From: an uncultured Eubacteriales bacterium
Lineage (GTDB): Bacteria > Bacillota > Clostridia > Oscillospirales > Oscillospiraceae
Assembly: GCA_900546255.1 (NCBI GenBank)
Contig: URCB01000058.1
Span: 1 to 10,535 of the forward strand
DNA length: 10,535 nucleotides
Direction of reading: 5' to 3'
Shown here: in pieces, positions 4,570 to 10,535 of the stretch
Position numbering within the stretch: the stretch's first letter is position 1
Layout: each line of letters starts with the position of its first letter
Notes under the pieces: generated by a model
Databases searched by the model: none
What the model was told of the DNA's origin: nothing
The model's input: the letters and a program-made list of their open reading frames with translations, nothing else
Position numbers and translations under genes: made by a program

Positions 4570-6396
4570 AGCAGACTTCGGATCACCCCCTGGGAAAACT
4601 CCCAGCGCACGGTGGACGACCTCTACGCCGACATGGAGCGGCGGATCTCCGCAGCCCCTTGCGGAAACTGCCCTGTAGAGCTCACCAGTGCCTTTTTGAA
4701 GCTATGTCTGGCCCAAAGCTGCGGCAAATGCGTCCCCTGCCGCATCGGGCTGGACCGGCTGTCCGCCCTGCTGGACCAGCTGCTGGACGGCCATGGCAGC
4801 CAGGAGGATCTGGCCACCATCCTCCGCACGGCCCAGTCCATCGTGGACAGCGCCGACTGTGCCATCGGTTTTGAGGCCGCCCAGATGGTGCTGGACGGCT
4901 ACGTGGCCTTCCAGGACGACTACCTGGCCCACGTGAACCAGGGCAGCTGCACCGCCAACTTCAAAAGCGTCCCCTGCGTGGAGCTATGTCCTGCCCATGT
5001 GGACGTGCCCGGCTACATCTCCCTGGTGGGGGAGGAGCGGTATGCCGATGCCATCCGCCTGATCCGTAAGGACAATCCCTTCCCCTCGGTCTGCGGCCTG
5101 GTGTGCGAGCATCCCTGCGAGTCCCACTGCCGCCGGACCATTGTGGACTCCCCTCTGAACATCCGGGGCATCAAGCGGTTTGCCGTGGACCACGCCGGGG
5201 AGGTCCCGGTGCCCTCCCTGGCCCCTCCCTCCGGCAAGAAGGTGGCCATTGTGGGCGGCGGCCCTGCCGGCCTCACGGCGGCCTACTTCCTCTCCCTCAT
5301 GGGCCACAAGGTGACGGTCTATGAGCGCAAGCCCATGCTGGGAGGCATGCTGCGGTACGGCATCCCCGCCTACCGTCTGCCCGCCTCCTACCTGGACCGG
5401 GACATTGACGCCATCCTCTCCACGGGGGTGGAGGTCCACAGGAACACCACCGTGGGCCAGGACGTGACCTTCCCCCAGCTCCGGGAGGACTATGACAGCG
5501 TGTATCTGGCCATCGGCGCCGGACTCCACAAGAGCCTGGGCATCCCGGGGGAGGAGGCCGAGGGCGTCCTCTCTGCCATCCAGCTGCTGGATACCACCAT
5601 CCGCTCCGTGAAACCCGACTTCACCGGGAAAGACGTGGTGGTGGTGGGGGGCGGCAACGTGGCCATGGACGCCACCCGCACCTCCGTCCGCCTGGGGGCC
5701 AAGTCGGTCAAGTGCGTCTACCGCCGCCGCATCGCCGACATGACCGCCCTGCCGGAAGAGATCGAAGGGGCCATGGCCGAGGGCTGCGAGGTCCTTCCCC
5801 TGAAGGCCCCGGTGGCCATCCAGACCGATGAGAACGGCAAGGTCACCGGCCTTGTGGTCCAGCCCCAGGTGATTGGCGAGGTCCGGGGGGGCCGTCCCGC
5901 CCCCCGGGATGCCGACCAGCCCCAGGAGGTCATCCCCTGCGACGTGGTTCTCATGGCCGTGGGCCAGGCGGTGGACTCCAAGGACTTTGCCCAGGCCGGG
6001 GTGCCGGTGAGCCGGAACAACATTGTGGCCGCCGACGACGGCAGCGTCCCCGGCATGGAGGGGGTCTTCTCCGGCGGGGACTGCGTCTCCGGCCCGGCCA
6101 CGGTGATTTTGGCTGTGGCGGCCGGCAAGGTGGCCGCCGCCAGTATTGACGAGTACCTGGGCTGCCACACGGACATCTCCGCCAACCTGGAGATTCCCCC
6201 CGCCCCCTTCCGCCTCAAGCACGCCACCGGCCGGGTGGACCTCACCGAGCGGGAGGCCAGCTGGCGGAAGAATGACTTTGAACTCATGGAAAACTGCATG
6301 TCCGAGCAGGAGATGGCCCAGGAGTGCAGCCGCTGTCTCCGCTGTGACCACTACGGCCACGCGGGCTTTAAAGGAGGGAGGCGGGAAACATGGTAA
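4567..6396 (+). CDS. NuoF-type [4Fe-4S] / GltD-like NAD(P)H flavoprotein fusion, hydrogenase partner
   Basis: A 609-residue cytosolic iron-sulfur flavoprotein. Residues ~1-115 match the C-terminal cluster domain of NuoF-type subunits: C52-GK-C55-VP-C58 with the distant fourth ligand C98. Extra cysteines C32, C35 and C47 precede it. The FMN and NADH module of real NuoF is absent. Residues ~125-600 resemble GltD, the glutamate synthase small subunit, and NfnL: cluster cysteines C128, C137, C141 and C176, C180, C184, C188; FAD loop GGGPAG at 230-235; nucleotide loop GGGN at 361-364 with YRRR at 385-388, suggesting NADPH; and the FAD-closing GGD at 503-505. A further C587-x2-C590-x2-C593 motif ends the protein. 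The gene overlaps hydA by 7 bases. It likely passes electrons between NAD(P)H and the hydrogenase; whether it bifurcates like NfnL is unknown. No glutamate synthase large subunit is nearby, so true glutamate synthesis is unlikely. Confidence 0.88.
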   Translation: MSRLRITPWENSQRTVDDLYADMERRISAAPCGNCPVELTSAFLKLCLAQSCGKCVPCRIGLDRLSALLDQLLDGHGSQEDLATILRTAQSIVDSADCAIGFEAAQMVLDGYVAFQDDYLAHVNQGSCTANFKSVPCVELCPAHVDVPGYISLVGEERYADAIRLIRKDNPFPSVCGLVCEHPCESHCRRTIVDSPLNIRGIKRFAVDHAGEVPVPSLAPPSGKKVAIVGGGPAGLTAAYFLSLMGHKVTVYERKPMLGGMLRYGIPAYRLPASYLDRDIDAILSTGVEVHRNTTVGQDVTFPQLREDYDSVYLAIGAGLHKSLGIPGEEAEGVLSAIQLLDTTIRSVKPDFTGKDVVVVGGGNVAMDATRTSVRLGAKSVKCVYRRRIADMTALPEEIEGAMAEGCEVLPLKAPVAIQTDENGKVTGLVVQPQVIGEVRGGRPAPRDADQPQEVIPCDVVLMAVGQAVDSKDFAQAGVPVSRNNIVAADDGSVPGMEGVFSGGDCVSGPATVILAVAAGKVAAASIDEYLGCHTDISANLEIPPAPFRLKHATGRVDLTEREASWRKNDFELMENCMSEQEMAQECSRCLRCDHYGHAGFKGGRRETW

Positions 6397-8108
6397 CCCT
6401 GACCATCGACAACAAGACCGTCACGGTCCCGGCGGGCACCACCATTCTGGACGCCGCCCGCCAGGTAGACATTCACATCCCCACCCTCTGCTACCTGCGG
6501 GAGATCAACGAGGTGGCCTCCTGCCGCATCTGCGCTGTAGAGGTGGAGGGGGTGGACAAGCTGGCCACCGCCTGCAACACCTTGGTGGAGGAGGGCATGG
6601 TGGTTCACACCAACACCCAGCGGGTGCGCATCACCCGTAAGACCAACGTGGAGCTCATCCTCTCCCAGCACGTGGACCACTGCGTCACCTGTGTGCGCAG
6701 CGGGAACTGCTCCCTCCAAGCCCTGTCCAAGGCCATGAACATCCAGTCTGTCCCCTTCCGGAAGGAGGCGTCCGAGCGGCCCTGGGACCCCACCCTGCCC
6801 ATCCTGCGGGACAGCTCCAAGTGCATCAAATGTCTCCGGTGCGTCTCCGTGTGCGAGCGGGTGCAGTCCCTGGGGGTGTGGGAGGTCACCGGTTCCGGGG
6901 CCCACACCACCGTGCGCATCCGGGGGGGCCTGCGGATGAATGAGGCCAACTGTGCCCTGTGCGGCCAGTGTGTGGCCCACTGTCCCGTGGGCGCCCTGCG
7001 GGAGCGGGACGACACCGAGGCCGTCTTTGCCGCCCTGGCAGACCCCACCAAAGAGGTGGTCTTCCAGATCGCCCCCGCCGTCCGGGCCGCCTGGGGAGAG
7101 ATCCTGGGCCTGTCCCCGGAGCAGGCCACGGAGCGCCGCCTGGCTGCCGCCGTCCGCGCCCTGGGGGTCCGGCACGTGTTTGACACCACCTTCTCTGCCG
7201 ACCTGACCATCATGGAGGAGAGCAGCGAGTTTGTGGAGCGCCTCACCAAACCCGGGTCCGGGGAGCTGCCCCAGTTTACCTCCTGCTGCCCCGGCTGGGT
7301 GCGGTTTGTCCGCACCGAGTACCCGGAGATGGCAGCCAACCTCTCCACCGCCAAGAGCCCCCAGCAGATGTTCGGGGCCGTGGCCAAGAGCTACTATGCC
7401 GAAAAACTGGGCAAGGCCCCGGAGGACATCTTCTGCGTCTCCGTCATGCCCTGTACCGCCAAGAAGTACGAGTCCGCCACCCCCGAGGTCAGCGACGCAG
7501 CCAGCCAGGATGTGGACGTGGTCCTCACCACCCGGGAGCTGGACCGGATGCTCCGGGCCATGCAGATCAACGTGGCCGCCCTCCCCGAGGAGGACTTTGA
7601 CAGTCCCCTGGGCCGGGGCTCCGGGGCCGGGGTCATCTTCGGCGTCACCGGCGGCGTCATGGAGGCTGCCCTCCGCACCGCCTACTGGCAGCTCACCGGG
7701 AGCAACCCGCCCGCCGATGCCTTCCAGGAGATCCGGGGCCAGAAGCCCTGGCGGGAGGCCAGCTTCACCATCGGCGAGACCACCGTCCGCCTGGCGGTGG
7801 CCTCCGGGCTGGGCTCTGCCCGGCAGCTGATGGACGCCCTCCGGTCTGGGCAGGTTCACTATGATTTTGTGGAGGTCATGGCCTGCCCCGGCGGCTGCTC
7901 CGGCGGGGGTGGCCAGCCCATCCACGACGGCCAGGACTTTGCCGCCCAGCGGGGCCAGCAGCTCTACCAACTGGACGCGGAGAGCCCCATCCGCTTCTCC
8001 CACGAGAATCCGGACGTGCAGGCCCTGTACCGGGAGTACCTGGGCCAGCCCCTGTCGGAGAAGGCCCACCACCTGCTGCACACCGACCAGAGAATCTGGA
8101 CCCTGTGA
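6390..8108 (+). CDS. hydA: [FeFe] hydrogenase, CpI-type multi-cluster enzyme
   Basis: A 572-residue cytosolic hydrogenase that interconverts protons and H2. Cluster domains in order: a [2Fe-2S] ferredoxin-like domain (C34, C45, C48, C62); the His-Cys [4Fe-4S] motif (H94, C98, C101, C107); and two ferredoxin-type clusters (C145, C148, C151, C155 and C188, C191, C194, C198). The H-domain has all three signatures: TSCCPGW at 297-303, MPCTAKK around C355, and VMACPGGC ending at C503. Ligands C300, C355, C499 and C503 and the proton-relay C299 have the same numbers as in C. pasteurianum CpI (574 residues). K358, S319 and M497 also match, and E277 and E280 correspond to CpI E279 and E282 after a 2-residue shift. 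A small-subunit tail (YREYLGQPLSEKAHHLL) closes it. AAGGAGG at 6371-6377 serves the ATG. The HydE, HydF and HydG maturases are not in this window and must lie elsewhere. Confidence 0.96.
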   Translation: MVTLTIDNKTVTVPAGTTILDAARQVDIHIPTLCYLREINEVASCRICAVEVEGVDKLATACNTLVEEGMVVHTNTQRVRITRKTNVELILSQHVDHCVTCVRSGNCSLQALSKAMNIQSVPFRKEASERPWDPTLPILRDSSKCIKCLRCVSVCERVQSLGVWEVTGSGAHTTVRIRGGLRMNEANCALCGQCVAHCPVGALRERDDTEAVFAALADPTKEVVFQIAPAVRAAWGEILGLSPEQATERRLAAAVRALGVRHVFDTTFSADLTIMEESSEFVERLTKPGSGELPQFTSCCPGWVRFVRTEYPEMAANLSTAKSPQQMFGAVAKSYYAEKLGKAPEDIFCVSVMPCTAKKYESATPEVSDAASQDVDVVLTTRELDRMLRAMQINVAALPEEDFDSPLGRGSGAGVIFGVTGGVMEAALRTAYWQLTGSNPPADAFQEIRGQKPWREASFTIGETTVRLAVASGLGSARQLMDALRSGQVHYDFVEVMACPGGCSGGGGQPIHDGQDFAAQRGQQLYQLDAESPIRFSHENPDVQALYREYLGQPLSEKAHHLLHTDQRIWTL

Positions 8109-8127
8109 TATGCAGAAACGATAGCAC

Positions 8128-8166
8128 AAAAAAGCGTCCCCAAGTCAGCATTTGACTTGGGGACGC
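8128..8166 (-). terminator. Intrinsic terminator between convergent genes
   Basis: GCGTCCCCAAGTCA (8134-8147) pairs perfectly with its complement at 8153-8166 around a 5-base loop. On the minus strand it is followed by six T residues (complement of 8128-8133), so it is a strong terminator for the DUF378 and regulator unit. On the plus strand it lies 25 bases after the hydA stop but is followed by AGCTGTCTCT, so termination there would be weaker. A second small hairpin, GCGGAT-GGG-ATCCGC, is at 8178-8192. Confidence 0.88.
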
Positions 8167-8226
8167 AGCTGTCTCTGGCGGATGGGATCCGCGGCATCGG
8201 CGGAGGAAGAATGGCCTTATCCGTCC

Positions 8227-8445
8227 TTAGGCTGCCGGCCGCCGGACAACACGGTCCTCCCGAAAAAAGAGGGTAATGCACCACAGGGCAGCCACACAGA
8301 CCAGGATATACACCAGCCGGCTCAGCCCGCTGGCGGAGCCGCCAAACAGGGCGGCCACCATGTCCAGGCCGAAAAAGCCGATGCTGCCCCAGTTGAGGCC
8401 ACCGATAATGACCAGGACCAGGGCAATTCTGTCGAGTATTTTCAT
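8227..8445 (-). CDS. DUF378-family small membrane protein
   Basis: A 72-residue protein with two hydrophobic helices, at about residues 5-30 and 38-60. It carries the family-typical LNWGSIGFFG segment at about 17-26, then a SRLVYILV segment, and ends in a short basic tail. These match the small DUF378 (PF04070) membrane proteins, whose function is unknown. The ATG at 8445 is chosen over an in-frame upstream one because AGGAGGT stands 7 bases before it. It lies 125 bases downstream of the XRE-cupin regulator on the same strand. No clear promoter is seen between them, so co-transcription is possible. The transcript would end at the strong hairpin at 8128-8166. Confidence 0.85.
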   Translation of the reverse strand: MKILDRIALVLVIIGGLNWGSIGFFGLDMVAALFGGSASGLSRLVYILVCVAALWCITLFFREDRVVRRPAA

Positions 8446-8570
8446 GGGGAAACCTCCTGGAACCACCCTTTGGGCGGTCCATGGAATGTGGGAGGCCGGG
8501 CTACGGTTTTCCCCGGGCTCCCAGCCGTAGTGTGTCCTGGCGGCGGGCGGTTCATGCTGGAAAAATTTTC
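8446..8570. other. Intergenic gap with inverted repeat
   Basis: CTACGG (8501-8506) and CCGTAG (8525-8530) form a 6-bp stem around an 18-base GC-rich interior. On the minus strand it follows the regulator gene but lacks a T-run. No promoter is convincing here. Confidence 0.35.
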
Positions 8571-9125
8571 TCAGCTGGGGTGGTAGTAGTTGATCACCAG
8601 CCCGGTGACCAGCGTCTCCCCCCGGTTGCGGTAGGTGTGGGCCACGGTGGAGTCAAAGGACAGGGCATCGCCAGGGGAGAGGAGGTAGGTCTCGCCCCCG
8701 GTCTCCACCGCCAGTTCCCCTTGCAGCAGATAGATGTACTCCTGGGGCTGGGCCAGGTGCCCGGCGGAGGTGTTGGACCCATGGGGGTCCAGCTCCATGT
8801 AGAAGAGTTCAAAGTTTCGCTGAGACCCGCCGGGGAAGTAGCAGAACACCCGGTAGTGCCCCCCCTCCTCGGTCTGGGGGAAGACCTCCTCCCGCCGGAC
8901 CAGGGTGGCGGTGGGTTCCGCCCCCTCCATGAGGCGGGTGTAGGGGACCTTGAGGCCGTTGGCGATTTTCCAGAGGGTGTTGATGGTGGGGTTGGCGTTC
9001 CCCTTTTCCAGCTCAGAGAGCATGGCCTTGCTGATCCCCGCCAGGGACGAGAGCTGCCCCAGGGTAAGGCCCCGCTCCGTGCGCAGCTGTTTTAGGTTGG
9101 CTCCAATCTGCTGGCCCAAATCCAT
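8571..9125 (-). CDS. XRE-family regulator with C-terminal cupin domain
   Basis: A 184-residue transcription factor. Residues 3-66 form an XRE/HTH_3 DNA-binding domain (LTLGQLSSLAGISKAMLSELEKG is the recognition region, with the SxLExGxxxPTxxTLxKIA hallmark). Residues ~105-182 form a cupin barrel, with H123 and E129 in the first motif and PGD (151-153) and H163 in the second. This pair of domains is known from regulators that sense a small molecule in the cupin pocket. It is divergent from azlCD, so local control of that exporter is likely; the ligand, perhaps an amino acid or related metabolite, is inference. GGAGGAGG upstream supports the ATG. The candidate operator is the inverted repeat at 9177-9199. 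Confidence 0.92.
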   Translation of the reverse strand: MDLGQQIGANLKQLRTERGLTLGQLSSLAGISKAMLSELEKGNANPTINTLWKIANGLKVPYTRLMEGAEPTATLVRREEVFPQTEEGGHYRVFCYFPGGSQRNFELFYMELDPHGSNTSAGHLAQPQEYIYLLQGELAVETGGETYLLSPGDALSFDSTVAHTYRNRGETLVTGLVINYYHPS

Positions 9126-9147
9126 GGTTGTTTCCTCCTCCGGAGAC

Positions 9148-9176
9148 TTGACAAATATATCGAATGGTCGTAAGAT
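9148..9176 (+). promoter_or_regulatory. Candidate azlCD promoter
   Basis: A perfect TTGACA (9148-9153) is followed after 17 bases by TAAGAT (9171-9176), a 4-of-6 match to TATAAT. Transcription would begin near 9183, inside the inverted repeat. A perfect TATAAT at 9217-9222 may be an alternative -10 element, but its -35 (TGGTAT at 9194-9199) is poor. Confidence 0.5.
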
Positions 9177-9199
9177 ATACCGGACAAATCGTCTGGTAT
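9177..9199. promoter_or_regulatory. Inverted repeat, candidate operator of the XRE-cupin regulator
   Basis: ATACCGGAC (9177-9185) and GTCTGGTAT (9191-9199) are complementary at 8 of 9 positions with a 5-base spacer. The repeat begins one base after the predicted azlCD -10 element and covers the predicted start point. It also lies in the leader of the regulator gene on the other strand. A dimer bound here could repress azlCD and affect its own gene. Confidence 0.5.
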
Positions 9200-9228
9200 T
9201 TTGAATTTTTGTTCGCTATAATGCTCTC

Positions 9229-9257
9229 ATTATACCCAAGCGCTGCCCAAAAAGCAA
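9229..9257 (-). promoter_or_regulatory. Promoter of the XRE-cupin regulator
   Basis: On the minus strand, TTGCTT (9257-9252) and a perfect TATAAT (9234-9229) are spaced by 17 bases. Transcription would start near 9222, with a leader of about 97 bases. The direction is toward the predicted azlCD start point, so the two promoters would face each other. Confidence 0.6.
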
Positions 9258-9279
9258 GACCCACAAGGAGGTATGCCCC

Positions 9280-10017
9280 ATGCAAGCCCAACCCGCGCCC
9301 CGCACCCACCCTCCCGGGGGGAAAACCGCAGCCTTTCGCGCTGCCCTGCCCTATACCCTGCCCATTTGCGTCGGCTTCCTTTTTCTAGGCATGTCCTATG
9401 GGTTTCTCATGCGCAGCCAGGGGTTTTCGGTGTGGTACCCCCTGTTCATGAGTATGTTCATCTTTGCCGGCTCCATGGAGTTTGTGACGGCGAACCTCTT
9501 GCTGCTGCCCACCTTCCAGCCCCTCCATGCCTTCCTGCTGACCTTGATGGTCAACGCCCGGCACCTCTTCTACGGCCTGTCCATGCTGGACAAGTTTAAG
9601 AACTTGGGGTGGAAAAAGCCCTACCTCATCTTCGGCCTGTGTGACGAGACCTTCTCCATTCACTGCGCCGTGACCCCGCCGGCGGGGATCGACCGGGGGT
9701 GGTTCATGTTTTTCGTCACCATCCTCAACCAGATCTACTGGGTGGCAGGGGCCACCCTGGGTTCCCTGCTGGGGTACCTGATCCAGTTTAACACCACGGG
9801 GATTGAGTTCGTCATGACCGCCCTGTTCGTGGTGATGTTCCTCACCCAGTGGGAGGAGAACAAGGACCACCGCCCCGCCCTCATCGGGGTGGGGTGCACC
9901 GCCCTGTGCCTGGTGGTCCTGGGCAGCGACCACTTCCTGCTGCCCGCCATGGGCCTGATCATCCTGGCCTTTCTGGCCCTGCGCAAGACCTTTCCCCAGG
10001 AGGTGCCTCAGACATGA
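9280..10017 (+). CDS. azlC: AzlC-family branched-chain amino acid exporter, large subunit
   Basis: A 245-residue polytopic membrane protein of the AzlC family, which with AzlD exports branched-chain amino acids and gives 4-azaleucine resistance in B. subtilis. Family signs are FAGSMEF (62-68), the [10 protein letters not shown] segment (92-101), CDETFS (121-126) and [15 protein letters not shown] (174-188). About eight hydrophobic stretches follow a proline-rich, cytosolic-looking N-terminus. ATG at 9280 has AAGGAGG (9265-9271) eight bases upstream. The stop codon overlaps the azlD start as ATGA, a sign of translational coupling. It lies divergent to the XRE-cupin gene, which probably controls it. 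The true substrate could be another hydrophobic amino acid. Confidence 0.93.
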   Translation: MQAQPAPRTHPPGGKTAAFRAALPYTLPICVGFLFLGMSYGFLMRSQGFSVWYPLFMSMFIFAGSMEFVTANLLLLPTFQPLHAFLLTLMVNARHLFYGLSMLDKFKNLGWKKPYLIFGLCDETFSIHCAVTPPAGIDRGWFMFFVTILNQIYWVAGATLGSLLGYLIQFNTTGIEFVMTALFVVMFLTQWEENKDHRPALIGVGCTALCLVVLGSDHFLLPAMGLIILAFLALRKTFPQEVPQT

Positions 10018-10340
10018 CCTTACCCCAACAGATTCTCACCATTGCGGTGGTGGTGCTGGGCACCATGACCACCCGGTTTCTCCCCTTCCTCCTCTTCCCC
10101 GAGGGGAAGCAGCCTCCGGCCTTCATCCGCTACCTGGGCACAGTGCTGCCCAGCGCGGTGATTGGCCTGCTGGTGATCTTCTGCCTGAAGGACGCAGTGT
10201 TTATCTCCTGGCACGGCCTGCCGGAGATCCTGGGCATCCTCTTTGTGGGGGTGCTCCATAAGTGGAAGCACAACATCCTCCTGAGCATTGCAGGGGGAAC
10301 GGTTCTCTACATGGTCCTGGTACAGGCCGTGTTTGTGTGA
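10014..10340 (+). CDS. azlD: AzlD-family exporter, small subunit
   Basis: A 108-residue protein with about four membrane helices, close in length to B. subtilis AzlD (110). Typical features are [10 protein letters not shown] (20-29), [11 protein letters not shown] (45-55) and the C-terminal [19 protein letters not shown] (82-100). It works with AzlC in export of branched-chain amino acids. The start overlaps the azlC stop by four bases (ATGA), and AGGAGGTG lies about 10 bases upstream, inside azlC. A longer in-frame start inside azlC is rejected for lack of a ribosome site. It is the last gene of the unit, followed by a terminator. Confidence 0.93.
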   Translation: MTLPQQILTIAVVVLGTMTTRFLPFLLFPEGKQPPAFIRYLGTVLPSAVIGLLVIFCLKDAVFISWHGLPEILGILFVGVLHKWKHNILLSIAGGTVLYMVLVQAVFV

Positions 10341-10346
10341 GAGGCA

Positions 10347-10369
10347 AACCCGAGCCGGCGGCCCGGGTT
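10347..10369 (+). other. Hairpin after azlD
   Basis: AACCCG (10347-10352) and CGGGTT (10364-10369) form a 6-bp stem with a GC-rich interior, just before the main terminator. No T-run follows. It may only stabilise the 3' end. Confidence 0.4.
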
Positions 10370-10389
10370 CCATCGATACTATATGACAG

Positions 10390-10422
10390 CCCCCCGCCTG
10401 ATGCCAGGCGGGGGGTGTTTTT
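10390..10422 (+). terminator. Intrinsic terminator of azlCD
   Basis: CCCCCCGCCTG (10390-10400) and CAGGCGGGGGG (10405-10415) form a perfect 11-bp GC stem with a 4-base loop, followed by TGTTTTT. It lies 50 bases past the azlD stop and is a classic Rho-independent terminator. Confidence 0.93.
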
Positions 10423-10440
10423 GTGGGCCCTTTGGGTGGG

Positions 10441-10529
10441 GCTGGTTTGGACCAGCGCAGGTTAGCACCTGCGGGGTGGTTTCCCGCCCGGTCCCGGGCG
10501 GGGGATCCAGGCTTTCTCTAGAGAAAGCC
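10441..10529. repeat. Four back-to-back hairpins
   Basis: Four self-complementary elements follow one another without a gene: GCTGGT-TTGG-ACCAGC (10441-10456); GCAGGT-TAGC-ACCTGC (10457-10472), touching the first; CCCGCCCGG with CCGGGCGGG (10483-10502); and a 20-bp perfect palindrome with half-site GGCTTTCTCT (10510-10529). They follow the azlCD terminator and run to the window end. No T-run is seen. The arrangement resembles that at 1-194 and could be part of a dispersed repeat or a structured RNA. Confidence 0.55.
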
Positions 10530-10535
10530 CGGACG

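Noticed and set aside
4340..4570. Possible 76-residue plus-strand gene
   Set aside because: It covers the AT-rich control region with promoter and repeats, and the translation has no recognisable features.
4984..6360. 458-codon minus-strand open frame over the flavoprotein gene
   Set aside because: It is a shadow, with low-complexity Gly/His/Val-rich translation and no ribosome site.
4567..6396. Authentic glutamate synthase small subunit (gltD)
   Set aside because: There is no large subunit nearby, the N-terminus carries a NuoF-type cluster domain, and the gene overlaps a hydrogenase gene.
6351..8129. 592-codon minus-strand open frame over hydA
   Set aside because: It is a shadow of hydA; all hydrogenase motifs are in the plus-strand frame.

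Overview
The window looks like chromosomal DNA of a GC-rich, strictly anaerobic Firmicute. The genes use GC-rich codons, Shine-Dalgarno sites are strong (AAGGAGG types), one gene starts with TTG, and a clostridial-type [FeFe] hydrogenase is present. A gut Oscillospiraceae-like clostridium (Flavonifractor/Lawsonibacter type) would fit, but that placement is inference from composition and gene content. No transposase, integrase, phage gene, tRNA, rRNA or CRISPR array was found.

Layout from left to right. Bases 1-208 are non-coding and hold a run of hairpins. Three minus-strand genes follow in transcription order: an O-acetylhomoserine sulfhydrylase (metY, 3139-1856), a ten-helix EamA/DMT-type transporter (1760-864) and a single-domain RluA-type pseudouridine synthase (859-209). 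A near-consensus promoter at 3218-3247 drives them. The gaps are small, so one operon is likely, with a hairpin just after metY that may reduce downstream expression. A 388-base non-coding stretch then precedes a plus-strand membrane protein of unknown function (3636-4325).

The centre is a two-gene operon (4567-8108) with a 241-base, unusually AT-rich control region. The first gene fuses the C-terminal [4Fe-4S] domain of NuoF-type subunits to a GltD/NfnL-type FAD- and NADPH-binding flavoprotein. The second is a full-length CpI-type [FeFe] hydrogenase whose H-cluster ligands fall on the same residue numbers as in C. pasteurianum CpI. The genes overlap by 7 bases. They probably form a complex moving electrons between NAD(P)H and protons or H2, possibly with ferredoxin as a third partner. 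The control region holds a 10-bp perfect inverted repeat over the -35 element, three TATGAT hexamers exactly 15 bases apart, and a leader hairpin.

Downstream, a 14-bp perfect hairpin ends a minus-strand unit made of a small DUF378 membrane protein (8445-8227) and an XRE-cupin regulator (9125-8571). The regulator is divergent from azlCD (9280-10340), which encodes a two-subunit branched-chain amino acid exporter. The shared 154-base intergenic region has a 9-bp inverted repeat at the predicted azlCD start point and promoters that appear to face each other. azlD is followed by a textbook intrinsic terminator. The last ~95 bases are again a row of back-to-back hairpins with no gene.

The most interesting element is the hydrogenase operon: a reduced, two-subunit pyridine-nucleotide-linked architecture without the NuoE or FMN modules of HydABC enzymes, with a control region whose regulator cannot be named from sequence.
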